Shown here: piece after piece, positions 36,701-48,950 of the stretch
Position numbering within the stretch: position 1 is the stretch's first letter
How the letters are laid out: each line of letters opens with the position of its first letter
Origin: Ophthalmolycus amberensis
Lineage: Eukaryota > Chordata > Actinopteri > Perciformes > Zoarcidae
Direction of reading: 5' to 3'
DNA: 64,000 nt
Assembly: GCA_024529925.1 (NCBI GenBank)
Contig: JAFEUB010000736.1
Location: 2,519,501-2,583,500 of the forward strand
Notes under the pieces: generated by a model
Told to the model about the DNA's origin: nothing
Databases searched by the model: none
Seen by the model: the letters and a program-made list of their open reading frames with translations, nothing else
Made by a program: the position numbers and the translations under genes

Positions 36701-39700
36701 ATGGAACTCGTCCCAAAAACCAAGTACACCCACTTTCGGAGTGAGTCGCTGAGCTCAACTGATGAAACAAACTCCAATCCATCATCGTTCCCTCCTTCCA
36801 GTCCTGCCACCCCGCTCACTCCCTCCCCTGGTTTACCTTCTTCTCTCTCCTCCTCGTCTCTCACTCCTATCTTGCCCCCGTCTTCTCCCCGCCCGGCTGA
36901 GAACAGCCCCACCACCCTCTGCTCCTTCTTCCCCAGGATGGGGTCCCTTCGCCTGGGTGTCTCTGCCACTCTCCTCCCAGGACTCAAGGCCTCAAGCAGG
37001 CCGCAGCAGCCTCGCCCTCCGGTCGAGTTCTACGGGGACAACCGGAGCAGCTCCAGCTCCTCCCCTCCGCTTCATCACCCAATTCCCCCTTTAACCGCTC
37101 CTTCTCCCCCTCCTCGACCTCCTCTGCAGGACATGAACCGGCTGGGAGGGGCGTCCAGGAAGGCCCGGGCGGAAGCGTCGGCCAGGAAGGCCCGCGTGGA
37201 AGGAGGGCAGCTGGGAGGAGATGAGTGGACGCGCCATGGCTCCTTTGTCAACAAGCCCACCCGCGGCTGGCTGCACTCCGACAGTGTGGTCAGCACCACC
37301 GGTGTTTCCTACAGTGTGCGCGTAAGTGATTGGCACACTTCTTTCTTTCCAGACAGTTTCTTCGCTTATATACACCCTCCTCGAAATGTGTAAAGAACTG
37401 CCTTTGCTTTCTTCCTCTGTTGTGTTCCATCTGTCCAATGTGACCGTGATGCAGGAAATGTCTGGACGCTAATGTGTTGCCTTCCTGTTTCCTGTGCAGT
37501 ACATGGGGTGCGTGGAGGTGCTACAGTCAATGCGGGCGCTGGACTTCAACACCAGAACTCAGGTCACCAGGTGAGATTGCACACAGCTCATGCGCTGCTG
37601 GCTTGCCATTTCTCTCGTTTAATCTCGCGTTTGTGTTCATGTGGGGGGGTGAGATGGAGGACGTGTGCTCAGACTTACAGGAACATCGCTCACCTCATGT
37701 ATTTTTGTCTGCTTACCTTTTATTTCTGTCCCGCTGCTGCTCTCGTTTCCTTGCTTGCTTGTTTCTCCCTTGAGTTAGTGTCTAACTGTGTCTGTTCATA
37801 CGTGTGTGTGTGTGTGTGTGTTTGCGTGTGTGTGTGTATACACGCCTGCAGCTCTCCCAGCACCTAAATTAGAATGTTCTGGAATCCTGGCGGTTTCCTT
37901 CTGGTTTCCGTAGTGATGTTTGTCTCCATGGCAAAGACGAGCACAGTTTAGGGACGACAAATTCAATCACCCGCCACCAGATCCCATTTAATCCACATAA
38001 ATTGTGATTCAGGGAAGGTGTGAGGGTTAATGATATGTGCTATTACAACACTTGCATGTTGTCAATGTTTCAGGGAGGCAATCTCTGTGGTGTGCGAGGC
38101 CGTGCCCGGAGCCAAAGGAGCCCAGCGCAGGAGAAAGGTACACAGCATGTACACGAGCACACACCCTTACACGGCATTATTTATTTATATGGCTTAAGTG
38201 GGCAGCAGTGGGGAAAGGTTCTCTGCATAAGAGCTAGATTTAGCTTGATTGTCCACTCTGTGGTCAGTTGGCTATTCAGTCACACACTCTCCCTCTTACA
38301 CACACACACACACATCTTGATTTAGGATGATTGTACACTTCTGTGGTTAGTGGGCTACTCGCAGGTAATTACCAATCACTCTCTGGTCTCCCTTTTCCCG
38401 CCCTCTTGTCACAAGGGAGGCTGGAGAGGTGGAGTAGTCGTTTGTGAGGAGCCATTGTCAAGCCTAAAGAAGCATTGCAGACACAGCCGACAGTCTGCGC
38501 GTGTTTAGACTGCGTGTGTCTGTGTACAGTATTCCTATAAAACTCCAAACATCCACCCAAACAGTCTATAAAACAGGTGGCTAAATCCAGCGGCCTGTTG
38601 CCGTAGTCTGATTTGAGCAAGGAATGTCTGGCGCACCAGACAAAACACAGTTAAAGGATGTAAACTAGAATAGCTAAAAAGCAGTCCAGTCCCTCTGGTT
38701 TGGCTGGACTGAGGTCAGTGTGGCTGAGCACGTGCGTCCTGCCCTGATGCTGTTTTTCTCACAGCGTACGCCAAATATTCTGGAGCAGATATGGATGAAA
38801 GCCATGAGAACAGGAGGAGGATCGGGATAAACGGGCTGGCACAATAGTGCTGGCGTGGTCTGCCTGATGCTCTTGGCCCAGCCTTCAGTATGTGAGCTGT
38901 CCTTTCTGCTCTCCATTGGTCACAGTTGGCCTCGGAGACAGGATCACGTTCACAATTGCAGCTGTTCTTCCACTTCCACACACACACACAGGCCTGTCCA
39001 CACATACGCCCCCAGGCTCATGCACCGGCAGGGAGGACTCAATGGACTACTGCGCCTTGTTAAGTTAAAAGAAAGAAAAGGCCTGTCGTTTTGTGTTTGT
39101 GCACCTTGTTTGTTTCTTACTCACGGACCGCATCACTGTCCTTCGCAGCCCTCCTCTCGCTGTATGACATCCATCCTGGGGAAGAGTAACCTGCAGTTTG
39201 CCGGCATGACAATCAGCCTCACCATCTCGACCAGCAGCCTCAACCTGCTGGCCGCCGACTGCAAACAGGTAAGACTGAAACCAGCTCACTCTTCGGAGCT
39301 GCTTTTGTGCGAATTCTTCCTCAAAAACTCCGCCGCTGACGTAGATTTGTCCCTGATCGCCAGAGATTTGACTGTGAGTCAAAGATGCAGTCTGATTGAT
39401 GGAGCTCTGTTGTGGCCAGAGGTATGTTTGGTGTCCAGAGTGCACTTGGCCTGTGCAGTTGACTGAAGCAGAGTAAAGATGAGGATCTCTCTGCCTGAGG
39501 GACTTCATGTGGATTGAAGGATTATACAGACTTACTTTTTTAAAGGTCAACTTCAGAATGGCAATTTTTTTTCAAAGCTTCTTCTTGTACGTAAACTGCA
39601 TTGATATTGTTCGTTATCATTTTATCCACTAACCTGAATTACCTGCCCGGAGTTATTTTTATGATAATTTCCGAGGATACGTTTTAAAAGATGCATGTAA

Positions 39701-40657
39701 ATTATTCCGACTGCTTTCACGCTGTAATTAATGATATCATGAGATTTTAAATTAGCTGAGATTTCACAGAAGGTTGGACCTAAATTATGTAAAATAATAA
39801 TTAAATAATTAAGAAATTACTATTGTTATATGAAATATATATTTAACTGGACTTTGACATATATCTTAATAAACCACAACCTAACTCAAGGTATTATCTT
39901 CGTGTGTCGTGACCTTTTGGGGATACCAAGATACATTTAGAGCTTCTCCACTTTGTTTGCCTCATTTATTCTGGACGCAGCGCAAATCACTCCTAACCAT
40001 CGTCTCTACTCCTGCATCGCCGCGGGGCAGGATGTGATCCTCCGTTTATGAGTTAATAACTGCTGAAAGATGTTTATTTCTTCTGGGAGATGGCGTACAG
40101 CAGTGCAGCGCACCCTCATTAACACGTAGCACAAAGAAACGTATCGTACAAATATGTCCATTCACAAATAAAGCCGCGGATATTGACCGCACATTGTGCA
40201 CGGCGCATTAGCTAGTGTTGATGTTGTTATTGATCCAACATGGGCGGTTATTGCTGACTGTTAAAAAGGTGTTCCATCCACAGTCCCACTCTCTGTTGCA
40301 GTTGATGCCTCTCAATGGAGGGGAAGAAGCACTTTTCTCAGTAATGACTCCACATTTGTCTCTCCGTCCACATCCTTTCATCTCACTTCCCACATACTTC
40401 AGTCACCCACGTGCTCTCCTTCTGTCTCTCTCTCCTCCCTCTCTCTCTCTCTTTCTTTTTCTCCACAGATAATCGCCAATCATCACATGCAGTCCATCTC
40501 CTTCGCCTCTGGAGGAGACCCAGTGAGTCACTCTCTCTGCTCAATCTCACTCTGGCCTTTTTCCATCTTTCTTCAGCCTGCATATCCTTCCTTCCTGTCT
40601 TCTGTCATTGTCTATTCCTATGAATGCCACTCACTCCATTACTGTCTCGCTGGTCTG

Positions 40658-40691
<34 letters not shown>

Positions 40692-43600
40692 AGCTTGATC
40701 TTGTTACTTCCTGTCTCTTCTCTTCCAGCTGAATGCTTTTTTAGCTTCTGTTATGACTGCAGCTTTTGCTTTATCTCTTTCTTCTTGTTCTTTTCAACCT
40801 TTCTATCCTAAACCTGCCCTTCACTTTGTGTTCCAATCCATTTTTCCCCTTCCCCTCCTCCCCTGACTGTTTTACCCTGTCTCCCTCAGGATACAGCTGA
40901 GTACGTAGCATATGTGGCCAAAGACCCAGTCAACCAGAGAGGTGAGAAGAAACAGAAAAATGACACCTTTCCTCAGGCAGCATCTGGCAAAATAGTCACT
41001 TCAGTACATGAGTCGCACATTTTCTCTCTTCACTCTGTCTCATTGGATAGCAATACAGATGTTGACATTGCACTGTCAGCAATTTCTGTAAATGATTTAA
41101 TACAAACGAGTCATTTTATGACATAAATTGTCATGAATAAATGAATCCTATTAAATAGATGATATGGCTCTATTTATTTCTTACTCTCCGTTTGAATTTT
41201 GCACACAGCCCACTGGAGACATTACAGACTCAGTGAGCAGAGTGAAGGAAGATAACGGTACATTTACCAGCAAATAGGCACAGCAAGTACCAGGACTGTT
41301 TTTAATTGTTTGGCACAGTCTGCTTTAGTATTGCTTATGTGCTAAATATATAATTGTCCATGCAATGATGGCAAATACAAAGGACAACAAACACTGTTCT
41401 CAGGAGCAACAAAACGATATATATTGAAAATAATGTGTTCATCTGCATTACGGTTCTACCAACACCCAACACCACTTTAAACATTCCTCGTGTTTTCTAT
41501 GTAATCCTGTCATTTTAGGGAAAACTGGTAGGTAAGGTGAATGGCATGGATTCTTTCTTTAAAGAAATGACTGCCAATGTGTCCTCTAGCAAGGCACATG
41601 TACATGAATGTACTGTTGCTGACAATGCACAAGCGTGAACAATTTGATACTTTGCCTGCAGTTCGACAAACGGAGTACATATTTCATTCGAATACGTGTT
41701 GCTACAGCTTCCTCATTAGTCGTTTGTGCCTCCTCTCCTTCAGCGTGTCATATCCTGGAGTGTTCAGAGGGTTTGGCGCAGGAAGTCATCAGCACCATCG
41801 GTCAGGCCTTTGAACTGCGCTTCAAACAGTACCTAAAGAACCCCCCCAAACTGGTCACTCCTCATGACAGGTAAATGTGAAAAATGTCCCTCAATGTGAG
41901 CTTGTGTTTGTAGTTCGTCGCCCATAATCTGTATCTGCTGTTTTCTCTCAGAATGGCTCCGTTTGACGGCTCTGCATGGGAGGAAGAAGAAGATGATGAG
42001 GCCGCTCCACCTCCTGACGTCCCTTACTATAATAACTTCCCTGGAAAACAGCCTCCCCCTGGTGGACTGATTGACATGAGGACCCGCCCAGGTGCCACGC
42101 TGGTGAGAAAACTGCACATAAACACAACAGGGGGCGATAAGATACTCGTACGCATGCTTCAACACATCTGAGCACCACTCCCACTGCAGTTAAGAGAAGA
42201 TACACTTGAAAGGAATTCAGTAACTGTCCAGAAAGTGTCAGACTTGCCGAGCTCTGAGCCTAGGGCACTAAAAGGCAATCACAGTTGCGTGGTTTGTGAT
42301 AGATAAATCATCATTTAACCTTTTGTAACCCTTTTAATAGGAATCTATTTGTGTATGGATACAAGATGTATGCCCACATGTGGCTGTGACTCATTATTTG
42401 TTTATATGCCTCTGTGTTTGCAGCCTTATGGACAGCCAGGCCAGAATGACATTCACAAGCAGCCTCTGCCGCCTCTACCAGGTGAGTCTCTGTCTGTCCT
42501 GTCTGTCTTTTTTGCTTTGTTTTTATCTTGTCGTGTCTTGTTAAAAGGACATGTAATGTGCATGGCTGATGAGGAAATGTGCCACGGTCACTGGTCTTTT
42601 TTCCCTGGTTTTATTCTTTCTTCTTCTTCTTCTAGTGGGTGCCAAAGAAGGCGGAAGGGAACTGTTTGATGACCCTTCATACGTCAATGTGGACAAACCC
42701 CGCCTCCCAGTTGCAGCTAATGGAAATGCTCACAGAGATGCTTTTGACATGAGTAAGTGCCTTTAGCCAGTCCACCCATGTTGTGTTGGGAGTATCATAC
42801 CAGTCAAGTTGAAATGGACTGCTGTCCCAACACACTGAACAGTGTAGGTAGACAAAATCATTTTTTACAAATGACAAGATGTGTGCATTGAAATCAAAAT
42901 GACCAGAATTACTAGTAACACAAACGTGCAGTTGTTTTACCATGTGGCGGGTGTAAGGGTTAATTGTTGACTCAGGAGAAGAGCAGAGTAGTGTGTGCTG
43001 TACAGACGGGCTAATTGAAGAGTGGAGCTGCCCACAGATGTCAGTCTTGGAGGAAGATAAGGGAATTAGAATGCCTTTGTCCATTACAGGGCCATTTTAT
43101 GTAACAAGATTGGTTGACTGCGTAAAGCTTTTCGCATTAAAGACGCAGTCCACTATCAGTGTTTAGCATGCGACTGTCAAATAATGTGGTTCGCTTGGAC
43201 AAGGTCCAGTCATTTGGGTTCTAAATGGAAAGAAGACAATGTTTGCTATATAGACATGCATGTGACGGTTTCTACCGAGAACTGCAATATTACAAATGTA
43301 TGTGTGTTTATTTTTTAAGAGCCATTTGACGATGCCCTGGGAGTCTCTGTGACGGCAGCGCCCCCTCTGGTGCAGCAGCTGCTGTGCGAGGCCTGGTTCC
43401 ACGGTAGCTTAAGTCGCAGGGAAGCAGAGAGGCTGCTGACCCGCGACGGAGACTTTCTGGTCCGAGAGTCTGGGACCACGGCCGGACAGTACGTCCTCAC
43501 GGGACAGCAGGGGGGTCAGCCCAAACACCTGCTACTAGTCGACCCAGAAGGAGTGGTGAGTCAGGGAGGGAGGAGGAGAAAATAAGGGCAAGAGAGATTA

Positions 43601-43851
43601 CAAAGGGGAGGCAGAGGCAGGAATGGTCAGGGGCCATTTTGTAAGCAGTGTTTTCCTAACATGTAGCTGTATAGGTTTGTATGCAAACGTGCCTTTAATG
43701 CTTTTTTTCTTTTGTCTTTTAGGTCCGTACAAAAGACCATCGGTTTGAAAGTGTGAGTCACCTGATCAGTTACCACATGGACAACAGACTCCCCATCGTC
43801 TCAGCTGGGAGCGAAGTGTGTCTGCAACAGCCAGTAGAGCGCAGAGCCTGA
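36701..43851 (+). CDS. shc1: SHC-transforming protein 1, p66 form (CH2-PTB-CH1-SH2 adaptor)
   Basis: Adaptor that links phosphotyrosine receptors to GRB2-Ras signalling; the p66 form also acts in oxidative stress. Twelve coding exons: 36701-37321, 37500-37570, 38074-38137, 39149-39268, 40469-40522, 40890-40941, 41744-41870, 41952-42102, 42424-42481, 42636-42752, 43320-43555, 43723-43851. Total 1800 nt, 599 residues (human p66 583). The CH2 region carries NSPTTLCSFFPRM with its conserved Cys and several Ser/Thr-Pro sites. The p52 start is Met145 (37133-37135, DMNRLGG). The PTB domain (about 187-352) includes RYMGCVEVLQSMRALDFNTR and IIANHHMQSISFASGGDP. CH1 holds the GRB2-binding tyrosines PYYNNFPG (395/396) and DDPSYVNV (455). 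The SH2 domain (about 504-595) has WFHGSLSRREAE and FLVRES with the binding Arg527. Every exon junction closes in frame. Confidence 0.97.
37090..37130 (+). promoter_or_regulatory. shc1: Internal splice acceptor just before the p52 start codon
   Basis: Within the first coding exon, a pyrimidine-rich run (CCTTCTCCCCCTCCTCGACC and CCTCTGCAG) ends at 37130, three bases before the p52 ATG. A transcript spliced here would omit the p66-specific CH2 region. Vertebrate SHC1 makes p52/p46 and p66 mRNAs by alternative first exons, so this is the likely entry point of the short transcript. Confidence 0.5.
37571..41743 (+). other. shc1: shc1 introns with no further genes seen
   Basis: Introns of 503, 1011, 1200, 367 and 802 nt separate the PTB-encoding exons (those at 38074, 39149, 40469, 40890 lie inside this span). 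They contain TG/CA runs near 37801 and 38300, CT repeats before the acceptor at 40468 and at about 40661-40689, and no recognisable mobile element. Confidence 0.5.
42753..43319 (+). other. shc1: shc1 intron before the SH2 exon
   Basis: Non-coding, no feature recognised; splits the AAG codon in the adaptin-binding-like string DMKPFDDAL. Confidence 0.5.
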
Positions 43852-46700
43852 CAATACACACACACACACACACGCACGCACCAATGAATTTACTCCACTA
43901 AATATACACACACTCCTGCAGCAATTCATCACAAGACAAACACACCTTTGTATGCTATAACACACACTTCATCGCTACCCTTAACACACACATGCAGTAA
44001 TACATTATGCACACACCATTGCAAAGAAAGCCAAAAAAGAAAAAGAATCACCAGTTTCTTTGTAAAATCCCTCACTTGCTGCTGTTGCTACATATTCCTG
44101 TCCTCTCTGAAAGCCAAACTGTGACCTGCAGTCTTGCACACCAAACAACTATCAGGCGCATCACTCCTCAACGGAGAAGCACTGCTGCAATTTCTCAACA
44201 GCCTACTGTGAACCAGGGAGGAGCCCTTTGCTAATTTCTGAAAGGGCAGAAAACAAATGCAATTTTTTTTATTTTTTTTTTTTGTTTAAACAAAAAATCT
44301 TAACATGCGATAATGAAAAAAAAAAAAACAGAACATTTTACTAATACATGGAATCTTGTCCAAAAAAAATAGCAGAACTGAAACGTGAAGAAAGGAGCAT
44401 AAATGGGACAACGAATGAGATTTTCAGTGCTTTTAAGCATTTGTTGTTTCATACGGGGAAATGATTTCCCGCCTCAGACTGTTGCTGGAGCGTGTTAGGC
44501 AAAACACAAACTGGATGGTAACGGTTCGTTGTTTCCGAGACAAACCCAGGCTCGAGCATGAACTCTCCCCTCAAGTGTCACTGGAGCACTTCAGCAGCAA
44601 ACCTGACTTTGAAAAAAAACAAAAAAAAACATGGTGAATATGCATTAACGAGTTTGCTTCCAATCAAATCAGGAGGGCCACCCTACCCCCAACCACTCCC
44701 CTTCTAAGGACTTTGAACTTCAACCACCTCCAGTGATACCTGGTGATGATGAAAGCCTGTATGCATAACTGGGGGACTGCTACCAATGACCTACGTTCTC
44801 TTTTTATTTCCATCTGTTATCTTGGGACTCATTCCTTGTTGGACATTCTGAGTTGAGATCTAAACAGCTGTATCTCCCTAATCCCTCCGTAAACACAGTT
44901 ACACATGCACCTTTAGAACACACACGGTCTTGCACCACCTGTCATGCCAAAGAACATGAACTCGGTCGCTGACAGCGGAGAAAGCCATGACAATTATCAG
45001 TGTGCTTACAGCATTGGGAGCAAGTTTAGATTTTAGAAAGCAAATGAAAATAAGCCTGTTTTAGAGGGGAGAAGAATCTATGCGGTATGCCTGAATACAT
45101 CATTAAAATGGAGATTTTTAAAGTAAATTGTGCGTTGATGTCACCCACAAACACAAGAACAACTACATTACGAAGAGCATCACTTTGACCATTGACACCT
45201 TAGGATGTGTTTTGCACTGACAATCAAGGGTTGTGTCTTTACAGAGGATTCTGACTGAAAGCGAAGGAGAGCAGTTAAAGAGGGGCCCCTTTAAACGTTG
45301 GCTAATGAGAAACGTTGAACAGTCTAAGAAATGAATTTCCCTCTGCAAAAACAATGATGCAAAATATGTCATTGTAACCGGTTAGGTAATTTTGTGTATC
45401 GTGATGTTGCTTTAATTTGTAATCACTTGAGGGAATAATGACCTTTTTAAAGAAAACAAAAAAGTGGTTTGGGGGAGCATTGCTAATGTTAAGCCAAATG
45501 TTGTTGATGCTGTTTTCAAAAACTTTTGAGGATCCGGGGGGGGGGGGGGGGGGGGGGGAGGGAGGGAGGGAGAAGTTCACGCTATTGTTTCTCCTGTCCT
45601 CTTCTTCCTCCCTCAGTACATGATGTTTTTTTATATCTTTTTAATTGTGCCTTGTTTCTTCAATGCAGTCTCGTCACCTTATGTACTTAATTCAACTGTA
45701 GTGGACTACAGGAGAATCTTACACAAGCCTCTCAGTTAAACAAAGACTCAACAAAGACTTAACAAAGTTAAACGGATCCAGTGATGGCAATCTCCTCTGA
45801 TGCACATTCTTGCATACAGCTTATAGTCACAGATACTTGATGTCACCTTCAGGGTGGGGTTATTTCCTGACCATCTGTATATAACATCCACTTTTGACTG
45901 GTCAGCTTAGTATTGGATCCTTGTTCTCATAGTTGTATCTTTAACGGCGTAATTGATAAGTAGCACAGACACCACAGCGCTGAGGTAGCTCTTCTTAAAG
46001 AGTTGTCAAAGAGATCGAGGCCAAACTCTTGAAATATGAGAGGGAATCTTTTTACTGTCGACTAGTCCTCAGATTACATGTGAGCCCGGTTCAGGGTCTA
46101 ACATGCACGCACACAAACACTCGTACCAGAGTGACGTCTGGGTCAGTCAGGTACTCACACTCGGCCTGTTCAGGTGTTTGTAGGTCTGAGATGGGAAAAC
46201 CAGAGCTTTAAGATCTGCCATTACTGTGTGTGTGTGTGTGTGTGTGTGCTGAAACGCACCCACCTGCCCCTCTGCATCATTAGTGACCCAGTCTTGTGCT
46301 GTCATCGCTCATCACAGATGCCTTTGTTGCATGAAAATCCTTTAAAAAAAAAAAGTGTTGTTTGTTGTTGGTGGTGGTGATAGTGTTGTTGATGTTGTAC
46401 TTTTTAATTTGTGAAAGCCAAAGGTTACTTTCAAATAGCGTGCACAGATATTAATTTTTACTTTATACATTTCTGTTTTAATACTTTTTTTTTTGCTTGT
46501 TTGTTTATAGGGAAACATTTCTGTTTACACCTGTATCTGAAAATATAGATTGCATATAAATACGTACATCATTCATCTCTCTTTGTGAGTTTGGTCTTTT
46601 GATTTGAGTAACTGTGTTTATCACTTTGTTGGAAAGGCTTTGTAAAACATCCTCTTAATTTTTCCATCAAAGTACACCTAAAACGTTGATGGAAAATGAA
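43852..46700 (+). other. shc1: Probable long 3' UTR of shc1
   Basis: No gene-like frame downstream of the shc1 stop. CA runs follow the stop directly (43852-43880). ATTAAA at 45102-45107 is a candidate polyadenylation signal. A G23 homopolymer occupies 45536-45558. The end of the transcript is not determined. Confidence 0.4.
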
Positions 46701-47017
46701 ACAACAAAGCACGCTGCTAGAAGGTGTGATAGCCTGTCACGTACTGTCCTGAACAAAGAGAGCGATGCGACGGGAGTTGTATTGGTGCTACTGGAACTCT
46801 CTTGTTTGGGAACAGATGAGCGTGTAACAGTGGGGAGCTGATTCAGGGAATATTAGAGCCTGGGGAGAGTCTGTGTGTGGGGTACTATACAACAGAGAGG
46901 AACAGTGCACAGCATAGATAAACAAGGCCTTTAATCAATCAGCAGATGTTTGAAAGCAGGGAACAGTCGAGAGAAAGCAGGATGAGAATGGAGGCAGCCA
47001 AATTTAGTTTAGGAGGT

Positions 47018-47025
47018 TATAAGTA
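47018..47025 (+). promoter_or_regulatory. lenep: TATA-like element upstream of lenep
   Basis: TATAAGTA lies 151 bp upstream of the lenep start codon. With a start of transcription about 30 bp further on, a 5' UTR near 130 nt would result. Inferred from sequence only. Confidence 0.35.
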
Positions 47026-47175
47026 GAGGAGCTAACTGTGCCAGGAATACGAAACAGACCTCAGCTGTCGCACTGGCCCAGTCTGATCCGATTTGTCAGA
47101 CCTCAGCTTCTATTTCTTCTCATCGACTGCCCTCCTTGTTGCCTCTGCCTCTTTTTTTTTTTCCTCTTCGGAGCC

Positions 47176-47370
47176 ATGCATCCCCAGCGTCCTCTTCCTC
47201 AGGCCATGCCCTCCTCCTCTCTGGGACAGAACCTAAGGGACATGGCCATGGGTCTGGGGAGAGGCAAGAACTTCCTTGGCGGAAACGTCGCCTATGGTTT
47301 CATCAAGTCGGCTAAGGAATGCCTCTACTTCCTCCTCTGCTGCTGGTGCATCAAAGAGATCCTGGACTGA
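47176..47370 (+). CDS. lenep: Lens epithelial cell protein LENEP homologue
   Basis: A single-exon frame of 64 residues. Its C-terminus YFLLCCWCIKEILD is almost identical to the end of human LENEP/LEP503 (a 61-residue protein ending LLCCWCIKELLD), and the N-terminus shares the M-x-P-R-x-x-x-P-x-A pattern. LENEP is described in mammals as expressed in lens epithelium; its molecular role is unknown. The hydrophobic Cys-rich tail could associate with membranes. The frame stays open upstream to 47038, but the inner ATG with context AGCCATGC fits the family length and was chosen. AATAAA at 47871-47876 gives a plausible 3' end. In human LENEP lies next to FLAD1; here it lies between shc1 and pbxip1. 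Confidence 0.88.
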   Translation: MHPQRPLPQAMPSSSLGQNLRDMAMGLGRGKNFLGGNVAYGFIKSAKECLYFLLCCWCIKEILD

Positions 47371-47890
47371 GACTGAAGGAGAGTAGATCGAGTGGTCAAA
47401 CATTGATTTTCCCTTTTTCTCCGTTGGCTCCTATAGTGTAATTTCAACCAGCTTTTATTTCATTGGGAATGGAGTGTTTGATCAGCGGTGCTGGCAAAGC
47501 ATTGGCAAGTATGAGTCTTGTCTCATATGACAACAAACCACTTGAGCACTTAGCGAACTCGGTCAAATTTATATAATGCAGTTAATGTTTTGAACTGTTC
47601 AAAGCGAGGTTCTCAAGTTTAGACAGGAGCAATTTCAATCAGGAATAGGTGTACATCATAGTATTCAATGTTAAAATATTCTTTATCTGTTTTTCAGTGT
47701 CTGTAGGATGCTCTTCTTGGGTCCCAGGAAACACACTTGCACATTTACAGGAGCTACAAATGTTCACCGTGAGAGTGGGTCAAAGTTTCTTGAGTTCAAC
47801 CCTGCTCATCTGCGATCTTGAGGAATGGCAACCCTGATGTTCACTGTACAACACAAACTGGTGTGCAATGAATAAAGGAACTAATGACTA
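47371..47890 (+). other. lenep: Probable lenep 3' UTR
   Basis: Non-coding sequence ending near the AATAAA at 47871-47876. Confidence 0.45.
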
Positions 47891-48139
47891 GAAATAATAT
47901 TACCTTTATGTCTGCATTTTTGTTCATTTTGTTTTGGTTAGTCTTATGGTAAACATATACTGTAAAGAAAAAAAATGCACTTAATTTGGTTTAGGTGTCG
48001 AACAAACTTGTATCTGACTTATAAGACTTTAAGGCTTGTTTTTATTTCATTTGACAAAGATAGCAAAGGAGCATGTCTTTATAGAGGTCCAATTTATGAC
48101 TTAAATTAAACAAAAACAGGATACATTAACTATCTAATA

Positions 48140-48500
48140 TGGGAAAGGAGGATATTGTTACCGGAATCAGCCCAAGACTGCGGACTACCAGCATTAAATG
48201 ATGCCAACCTCCTGTCCCTTCCACTCAGGACCAAGCACCGGACATGGGGCGACAGAGCCTTCTCCATATCTGCCCCCTCCCTCTGGAACTCTCTCCCCAA
48301 AAACATCCGAGATTGCACTGACCTTTCCACATTCAAATCACAAATCAAAACTCACCTGTTCAAAACTGCTTTTAATGTGTGACTATTATTGTGTACTTTG
48401 TTTTTAGTGTATTGTTTTTATATATGATGATTTTAATGTAAAGTGTCTTTGAGTGTCAAGAAAAGCGCTATATAAATAAAATGTATTATTATTATTAAAT
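48140..48500 (+). mobile_element. LINE 3' end (Jockey/Rex/L2-type), 5'-truncated
   Basis: The frame 48155-48382 reads LPLRTKHRTWGDRAFSISAP then SLWNSLPKNIRD and FKSQIKTHLFKTAF, the standard C-terminus of fish non-LTR reverse transcriptases. It is followed by the usual 3' UTR string AAAGCGCTATATAAATAAAATG and an ATT repeat tail (about 48482-48497). It inserted between lenep and the pbxip1 promoter. Only the last 65 or so codons remain. Confidence 0.85.
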
Positions 48501-48609
48501 GCCAGAGGAGCGGTGGTGTTATCATATATAAGATGTATGTTTGACATACTCACCATCATCTGCGCGTGCCAATCAACTTGGAACGTTTACCAGTAAAGAA
48601 CAATCATGC

Positions 48610-48690
48610 TGCATTGCCATTGGTCGGACTGGAGAGCGAGAGGTGGGACTAGAGAGCCAACGCCGTCTGTGATTGGCGGAGAGGCGCGTT
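48610..48690 (+). promoter_or_regulatory. pbxip1: Probable pbxip1 promoter with inverted CCAAT boxes
   Basis: Two ATTGG elements (near 48620 in CCATTGGTC and near 48672 in GTGATTGGCGG) lie about 50 bp apart in a CpG-containing segment just upstream of the proposed first exon. No TATA box. Inferred. Confidence 0.4.
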
Positions 48691-48699
48691 GATCACGCA

Positions 48700-48950
48700 A
48701 GTTTAGGATTCACTTCACAAGTTTGCAAGTTGGATGGGAAGCCCCAGAAGTGTCTGCTGTATCTGTGACAGACGGTGAGGACCGAAGTAAAGCGATGAAC
48801 CACGGTAATAACTAACCGAATGTGGATGTAACGTACATGTGTTGTTATTTCAGAGCAACGACGTCTCTTCTGTTGTCGTGTGTTCTTCCGTTGCGTCAAC
48901 AACGTCGTTTCACGCACTTTTTCCTGGTTGCTTGATTGACTGTTGAGGTG
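48700..48950 (+). other. pbxip1: Probable non-coding first exon(s) of pbxip1
   Basis: Two candidate donors follow the promoter: GACG-GTGAGG at 48775 and GAGGTG-GTAAGTAT at 48951. Either would join the 5' UTR to the acceptor at 50775. The choice cannot be made from sequence alone. Confidence 0.4.

Noticed and set aside
36406..36987. 193-codon - strand frame overlapping the shc1 p66 exon
   Set aside because: It is the complement of recognised CH2-coding sequence and of 5' UTR, with no family resemblance.
47038..47175. Upstream extension of the lenep frame
   Set aside because: It would nearly double a protein whose family length is about 61-64 residues, and encodes mainly the T-rich 5' UTR.
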